Origin: UBA699 sp050261915
GTDB taxonomy: Bacteria; Bacillota; Clostridia; Clostridiales; Clostridiaceae
Assembly: GCA_050261915.1 (NCBI GenBank)
Contig: JBLNDT010000006.1
Span: 51,688-115,687, forward strand
DNA length: 64,000 bases
Direction: 5' to 3'
Below the pieces are notes generated by a model, which did not search any database, was not told the origin of the DNA, and worked only from the letters and a program-made list of their open reading frames with translations. The translations under genes and the position numbers were made by a program. Each line of letters opens with the position of its first letter. Position 1 is the first letter of the stretch. Shown here in pieces: positions 59,704 to 64,000 of the stretch.

Positions 59704-60061
59704 AAAATCAATTGTCATTTTCATTAGAGGTTAAGTCAATTTTCTCGTCAAAAATTGACTTAATAATTTTTTTTATAACAAATTGAACAAATATTATGAA
59801 GATTATAAGTGTGTTTTTGATATTATAAAGAATATTCTTAATTTTCTATATAGTCAAAATTATGAAAAGGCATTTGATAAATAATTTAAAATTAAAGCAA
59901 TTACGAAAAAATACAAGAAAAATAGACAAAAACCTATATTATTTGGACAAAATGATGTATAATGAACACACAAGGGGAATAAAGCCAGAATGCGGGAGTT
60001 TATTAATGCCCCTCTTAGATTATATAATAAGGTATCATAATATGTTTCGGAGGAACTTAAA
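59704..60061 (+). promoter_or_regulatory. Intergenic region and leader of the atp operon
   Basis: This 358-base stretch holds the mnaA terminator, then very AT-rich DNA with a good -10, TATAAT (59958-59963), but no convincing -35. Just after the expected start is a hairpin: AGGGGAATAAA (59973-59983) with TTTATT (59999-60004) and CCCCT (60009-60013), separated by a four-base bulge. A 67-codon frame here has no family resemblance and looks non-coding. Confidence 0.45.
59731..59774 (+). terminator. mnaA terminator
   Basis: A 13-bp perfect stem (TTAAGTCAATTTT with AAAATTGACTTAA, 59731-59763), short loop and a T run. Confidence 0.9.
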
Positions 60062-60433
60062 GTGAACGATGACGTTAAGGGAATGCTCAAAAAAATTCTA
60101 GTGCTTGATCTAATAGTAGGTGCTTTTTTATCCGTCATTGTTTGTGTATTTTTTAGCAAATACCTTGTGGTATTTATGCTAGGAATAATTGTTTCTCTTG
60201 CAAGTTTTGCAATAAACAGTTTTATGACCCAATACGCCTACAACGGCTACAAAAAGAATCCTGCACTAATAACTCTAGTTGGTTTTTTTATTAGAGTTTT
60301 GTTAGTATGTGCAATTGGATTCTTTATTTATCAGAGAAACACCATTAATGTGCTTGCTTATATGTTAGGGTATAGCTCTCATTTTATATCATTAACATTA
60401 TATGGAATATTAATTAATAAAGAAGGGAAGTGA
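60062..60433 (+). CDS. atpI: ATP synthase subunit I (AtpI)
   Basis: A 123-residue membrane protein with four hydrophobic helices, thought to help assemble the c-ring and often linked to Mg2+ uptake. Sequence is poorly conserved in this family; position as first gene before atpB and topology identify it. It starts at GTG 60062 behind CGGAGGAAC. Confidence 0.85.
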   Translation: MNDDVKGMLKKILVLDLIVGAFLSVIVCVFFSKYLVVFMLGIIVSLASFAINSFMTQYAYNGYKKNPALITLVGFFIRVLLVCAIGFFIYQRNTINVLAYMLGYSSHFISLTLYGILINKEGK

Positions 60434-60437
60434 TGAA

Positions 60438-61118
60438 TTGGAAAAGTTAGAACCGTTATTTAGTATAAACATATTCGGGTACAGTTTTGGAGTTACAGAC
60501 AGTTTCCTGGTTATGTGGATAATTACCTTGATAATTGTAGTTGCTGCCATTATTTTAGGTAAGAATTTAGAGAAAATTCCTAGCAAGAAGCAAAACAAAG
60601 TTGAGATGGTTATTGAATTAATTAATGGCCTTGTCAACGACAACATGGGACCTGGACATAAAGCATTTATTCCATACATAGGTACACTAGCAATATTTCT
60701 TCTTATAATGAATCTTATTGGACTAATAGGTATAGAACCGCCTACAAGAGATTACAATATAGCTCTTGGATTGGCATTAATGAGTTTTGTACTTGTTCAG
60801 GCAAATGCAATTAAGAAGATAGGATTTGGACATTATTTAAAAGGATACCTACATCCATTCGCTTTTTTACTACCACTGAATCTTATAGAAAGATTTGTTC
60901 TGCCAGTATCATTAAGTCTGCGACTTTTTGGTAACATGACAGCTGCAGTTGTAGTAGTAGGATTAGTTTACGATGGACTATCCAAAATTGGATGGTTTGC
61001 ACAGCTGGGTATTCCGCTGCCAGTACATATGTTTTTCGATGTATTTGACGCGGGAATGCAGATGTTTATCTTTGTTATGTTGACTATGATTAACATAAAA
61101 GTAATTGAAGAACACTAA
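60438..61118 (+). CDS. atpB: ATP synthase subunit a
   Basis: Membrane stator subunit forming the ion half-channels. The 226-residue protein has about six helices and the essential arginine in SLSLRLFGNMTAAV. It starts at TTG 60438 behind AAGGGAAG, four bases after atpI. Ends with FVMLTMINIKVIEEH typical of subunit a. Confidence 0.95.
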   Translation: MEKLEPLFSINIFGYSFGVTDSFLVMWIITLIIVVAAIILGKNLEKIPSKKQNKVEMVIELINGLVNDNMGPGHKAFIPYIGTLAIFLLIMNLIGLIGIEPPTRDYNIALGLALMSFVLVQANAIKKIGFGHYLKGYLHPFAFLLPLNLIERFVLPVSLSLRLFGNMTAAVVVVGLVYDGLSKIGWFAQLGIPLPVHMFFDVFDAGMQMFIFVMLTMINIKVIEEH

Positions 61119-61153
61119 AAATTAATTTTTGAAGAAATTAAGGAGGAAGAAAC

Positions 61154-61399
61154 ATGGGTATTGATTCACAATCATTTATACAAGGTATGGCATTATTAGG
61201 AGCAGGTGTTGCTGCAATAGGTTGTTTAGGCGGAGGAGTAGGCTGCGGAACTGCTGCAGGAAAAGCTGTTGAAGGAGTTTCAAGACAGCCAGAAGCTAGA
61301 GGACAGATAATCAGTACAATGATTATAGGTGCTGCTCTTTCAGAAGCAACATCAATATACGCACTCTTGGTTGCATTATTATTAATAGCTAAAGGTTAA
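61154..61399 (+). CDS. atpE: ATP synthase subunit c
   Basis: An 81-residue two-helix proteolipid that forms the rotor ring. The polar loop is RQPEARG; the ion-binding Glu64 sits in the second helix (LSEATSIYALL). Compared with the Na+ type of Ilyobacter tartaricus (Gln32, Glu65, Ser66, Thr67, Tyr70), the matching positions are Cys31, Glu64, Ala65, Thr66 and Tyr69, so two Na+ ligands are missing and proton coupling is more likely. Confidence 0.96.
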   Translation: MGIDSQSFIQGMALLGAGVAAIGCLGGGVGCGTAAGKAVEGVSRQPEARGQIISTMIIGAALSEATSIYALLVALLLIAKG

Positions 61400-61448
61400 A
61401 TAGTACATGGTACTATTAAATCTGGGCCTGAAGGGAGGCTTTGTGTAG

Positions 61449-61928
61449 ATGGAAATAAACATTCCTAAGATTATAGCAGTTATAATTAACTTCTTACTTT
61501 TGTATTTTATCTTAAGGCATTATCTGTTTACTCCAGTTAATAACGCAATAGATAAGAGACAAAATGATATTGTTGACAAAATAAACAAAACCGATGAAGA
61601 CCTTAAAAAGGCTGAAGCCTTGAGATTAGAAAACGAAAGTATTCTATCAGGGGCTAAAGATGAAGGTAAAAATATAGTTGAAAACTATAAAAACAAAGCT
61701 GAAAAACTATCCTCTGATATAGTGCAGGAAGCTAGAACTGAAGCTGATGACATAATTAAAAGAGCAAAGGTTGAAGCTGAAAGACAGATAGAAAAATCTG
61801 CAGATGAAATGAAGAACCAGATTGTAGACCTTGCTGTATTGTTATCATCAAAAGCACTTGCAGAAGCTATCGATGAAGAACAGCACAGAAGACTTATAAA
61901 GGACTTTATAGTTAAGGTAGGTATCTAA
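61449..61928 (+). CDS. atpF: ATP synthase subunit b
   Basis: A 159-residue peripheral-stalk subunit: one N-terminal membrane helix (about 6-26), then a long charged coiled coil to the C terminus, typical of subunit b. ATG 61449 lies behind AAGGGAGG. The atpH start follows two bases after its stop. Confidence 0.94.
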   Translation: MEINIPKIIAVIINFLLLYFILRHYLFTPVNNAIDKRQNDIVDKINKTDEDLKKAEALRLENESILSGAKDEGKNIVENYKNKAEKLSSDIVQEARTEADDIIKRAKVEAERQIEKSADEMKNQIVDLAVLLSSKALAEAIDEEQHRRLIKDFIVKVGI

Positions 61929-61929
61929 T

Positions 61930-62469
61930 ATGTATGAGTACTTAGATAGAAGATACGCGCTGGCTCTATATCAAGCTGCAGAGGAAAAAGGGAAAGTAGA
62001 TCAGTTTTTAGCTGAGTTAAAGCGGATTGTGGAACTTATTAATGGCGATGATGATTTCAAGCTTTTAATAGAACATCCACATGTAAGCACTTCAAATAAG
62101 AAAAAGTTGTTTGAAGATCTTTTCAAAGGCAAAATTGAAGATGACATACTTTCATTTTTAAATTTATTGATTGAAAAGAAAAGAATACTTGAGCTAAGCA
62201 ACATGCTTGTTCAGATGGAAAAGATCTATCTTGAAAAACATGATACTAGTATAGCTGAAGTAACAACTGTTCTTCCGCTTGCTGCGGATGAAAAAGACGA
62301 GTTAATCAATAAACTTCAGAAAAAGTTCAACAAAAAGATTATACTTCAGGAAGTAATAGATAAAGAGATACTTGGTGGAGTTTATGTAAAGGTTGACAAT
62401 GAAGTTATTGATGGGACTATTAAGTCAAAGCTCGAAGAAATGAAAAAATTAATGCTTAAGAGAGAATAG
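61930..62469 (+). CDS. atpH: ATP synthase subunit delta
   Basis: A 179-residue stalk subunit linking F1 to subunit b. The N-terminal YEYLDRRYALALYQAAEEKGK and the C-terminal ILGGVYVKVDNEVIDGTIKSKL are family signatures. It starts two bases after the atpF stop, the ribosome site lying inside atpF (AAGGTAGG). Confidence 0.95.
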   Translation: MYEYLDRRYALALYQAAEEKGKVDQFLAELKRIVELINGDDDFKLLIEHPHVSTSNKKKLFEDLFKGKIEDDILSFLNLLIEKKRILELSNMLVQMEKIYLEKHDTSIAEVTTVLPLAADEKDELINKLQKKFNKKIILQEVIDKEILGGVYVKVDNEVIDGTIKSKLEEMKKLMLKRE

Positions 62470-62479
62470 AGGTGAGCCT

Positions 62480-63994
62480 ATGAACATAAAACCTGAGGAA
62501 ATTACTTCGATTATAAAACAAGAGATTCAGAAGTATGAGAAAAAGATTGAGTCAGTAGATTCAGGTACAATAATAAATATAGGTGATGGTATCGCCAGAG
62601 TATATGGTCTCGATGAATGTATGGCAGGAGAATTGCTCGAATTTCCAAACAATGTAAAAGGAATGGTTTTGAATCTTGAGCAGGATAACGTTGGATGCGT
62701 TCTTTTAGGATCAGATAAAGGTATAAAAGAAGGAGATATTGTCAAAAGAACAGGTGAAGTTGTTGAGGTTCCTGTAGGAGATGCTCTTATAGGAAGAGTT
62801 GTAAACTCACTTGGTCAGCCAATAGATGGCAAAGGCCCTATGAACACTACTGAAGTTAGACCTATAGAGCTTATCGCACCTGGAGTTATTACAAGACAGT
62901 CAGTTAACCAGCCTCTTCAGACTGGAATAAAGGCTATCGACTCAATGATTCCAATAGGAAGAGGACAAAGAGAACTTATTATAGGTGACAGACAGACAGG
63001 TAAAACTGCAGTTGCTGTGGATACTATAATAAACCAAAAGGGACAAGACGTTATATGTATATATGTTGCTATAGGACAGAAACAGTCTACAGTAGCTCAT
63101 ATAGTTAATACCCTAACAGAAATGGGAGCTATGGATTATACAATAGTTGTATCATCTGCAGCATCAGACACAGCACCATTACAGTTTATAGCACCATATG
63201 CAGGCTGTACGATGGGTGAACATTTCATGTGGCAGGGAAAACATGTACTTATAGTATATGATGATTTGTCTAAGCACGCTGTTGCTTATAGAACAATGGC
63301 ACTTCTTCTTCGTAGACCACCAGGAAGAGAAGCTTATCCAGGAGACGTATTCTACCTTCACTCAAGACTTCTTGAAAGAGCTGCAAAGCTTTCCGATAAG
63401 TTAGGCGGGGGTTCATTAACTGCGCTTCCTATTATTGAAACATTGGCTGGTGACGTTACAGCATATATACCAACAAACGTTATATCCATAACAGACGGAC
63501 AGATATTCCTTGAGTCAGAATTATTCTACGCAGGACAAAGACCAGCTGTTAACGCTGGTATATCCGTATCCAGAGTTGGTGGTAGTGCTCAGATAAAGGC
63601 TATGAAACAGGTTTCAGGATCCTTGAGACTTGAACTTGCACAGTACAGAGAATTGGCTGCGTTTGCTCAGTTTGGTTCTGACCTTGATAAAGAATCCAAG
63701 AGAAGGCTTGAAAAAGGTAAGAGATTAACTGAAATATTAAAACAGCCACAATACAAGCCAATGCCAGTTGAAAAGCAGATAATGATATTATTTGCTGGAG
63801 TAGAAAACCATCTTATGGATGTACCTGTAGAAAGAATTAAGGAATTTGAAGTTAAATTCTTTGAATTCATGGATACTCACCATAGAGAAGTTGCTGCGTC
63901 AATTTTAGAGAAAAAAGCTCTTAATGATGAAATTAAGGCTAATTTGGCGGGCGCAATAGCAGAATTTAAAAAAGTATTTTTAGCAGAGGAATAA
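62480..63994 (+). CDS. atpA: ATP synthase subunit alpha
   Basis: A 504-residue F1 alpha subunit. Walker A GDRQTGKT is at residues 169-176, the same numbers as in E. coli; VLIVYDDLSKHAVAYR and the signature PAVNAGISVSRVGGSAQ are present. RGTGAGG-type site AGAGGTGAG precedes ATG 62480. It is complete within the window; atpG, atpD and atpC are expected beyond. Confidence 0.98.
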   Translation: MNIKPEEITSIIKQEIQKYEKKIESVDSGTIINIGDGIARVYGLDECMAGELLEFPNNVKGMVLNLEQDNVGCVLLGSDKGIKEGDIVKRTGEVVEVPVGDALIGRVVNSLGQPIDGKGPMNTTEVRPIELIAPGVITRQSVNQPLQTGIKAIDSMIPIGRGQRELIIGDRQTGKTAVAVDTIINQKGQDVICIYVAIGQKQSTVAHIVNTLTEMGAMDYTIVVSSAASDTAPLQFIAPYAGCTMGEHFMWQGKHVLIVYDDLSKHAVAYRTMALLLRRPPGREAYPGDVFYLHSRLLERAAKLSDKLGGGSLTALPIIETLAGDVTAYIPTNVISITDGQIFLESELFYAGQRPAVNAGISVSRVGGSAQIKAMKQVSGSLRLELAQYRELAAFAQFGSDLDKESKRRLEKGKRLTEILKQPQYKPMPVEKQIMILFAGVENHLMDVPVERIKEFEVKFFEFMDTHHREVAASILEKKALNDEIKANLAGAIAEFKKVFLAEE

Positions 63995-64000
63995 AAGTTT

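Noticed and set aside
59862..60065. A 67-codon open frame in the atp leader
   Set aside because: No family resemblance and no good ribosome site; it overlaps the likely -10 and the leader hairpin.
1..64000. CRISPR arrays, insertion sequences, prophage, tRNA or rRNA genes
   Set aside because: No regularly spaced repeats, transposase, integrase or cloverleaf-like sequence was seen; gene content is ordinary chromosomal.

Overview
The window is AT-rich chromosomal DNA from an anaerobic, spore-forming, amino-acid-fermenting Firmicute. It most resembles Clostridium sensu stricto or a close relative. Support comes from an anaerobic (class III) ribonucleotide reductase, many sporulation and germination genes (yabG, sipL, gerKA and a gerKB-gerKC fusion, spoIIR, ypeB, cotS-like genes), a Stickland D-proline reductase operon with two in-frame UGA selenocysteine codons, many TTG/GTG starts behind strong Shine-Dalgarno sequences, and a T-box leader before ileS. 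I saw no mobile element, CRISPR array, tRNA or rRNA.

Layout. 1-3.2 kb: nrdD-nrdG behind a promoter with an NrdR-box-like site, overlapping a CadC/SmtB-like metal sensor. 3.2-10.5 kb: a metallo-hydrolase, an NhaC antiporter, ileS under T-box control, a LacI regulator and a DedA protein. 10.6-20.8 kb: the proline reductase region. It holds the sigma-54 activator PrdR, then a control region with three TGTC-N8-GACA palindromes, a possible CcpA site and a -24/-12 promoter. The operon follows: prdC(Sec), a stand-alone copy of the PrdA N-terminal domain, prdA, a small gene, prdB(Sec), prdD, prdE and prdF. A TauE-like transporter comes after it. 21-29 kb: a GDP-mannose synthesis gene, an orphan solute-binding protein and a spore-coat region in which a divergent glycosyltransferase/CotS-kinase pair occurs twice, with a probable CotS-fold pseudokinase between. 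29-45 kb: yabG, veg, a possible antisense-strand small RNA, sipL, cyanophycin genes cphB-cphA, ispE, a germinant-receptor operon, spoIIR, a glycolipid synthase-like gene and ypeB. 44-60 kb: information and housekeeping genes (a PP-loop/NFACT-R-like protein, pyrG, rho, rpmE, prmC, prfA, tsaC, ywlE, rpiB, upp, comEB, tagO, mnaA). 60-64 kb: the start of the F-type ATP synthase operon (atpI-B-E-F-H-A), leaving the window after atpA.

How it works together. PrdF racemises L-proline to D-proline. The pyruvoyl/selenocysteine enzyme PrdA-PrdB reduces D-proline to 5-aminovalerate using electrons probably delivered by PrdC, and PrdR with sigma-54 switches the operon on. PrdD and PrdE are the two halves of a PrdA-like protein divided exactly at the pyruvoyl-forming cysteine, and the short gene before prdA matches the remaining N-terminal domain. 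The spore genes suggest a mannose/glycan-modified coat and cyanophycin use during spore formation.

The most interesting items are the three-piece PrdA paralogue, the palindrome array before prdC, the GerKB-GerKC fusion, the duplicated GT/CotS module with its pseudokinase, and the candidate small RNA between veg and sipL. All functional statements are from reading the sequence and recalled family knowledge; no search was run.
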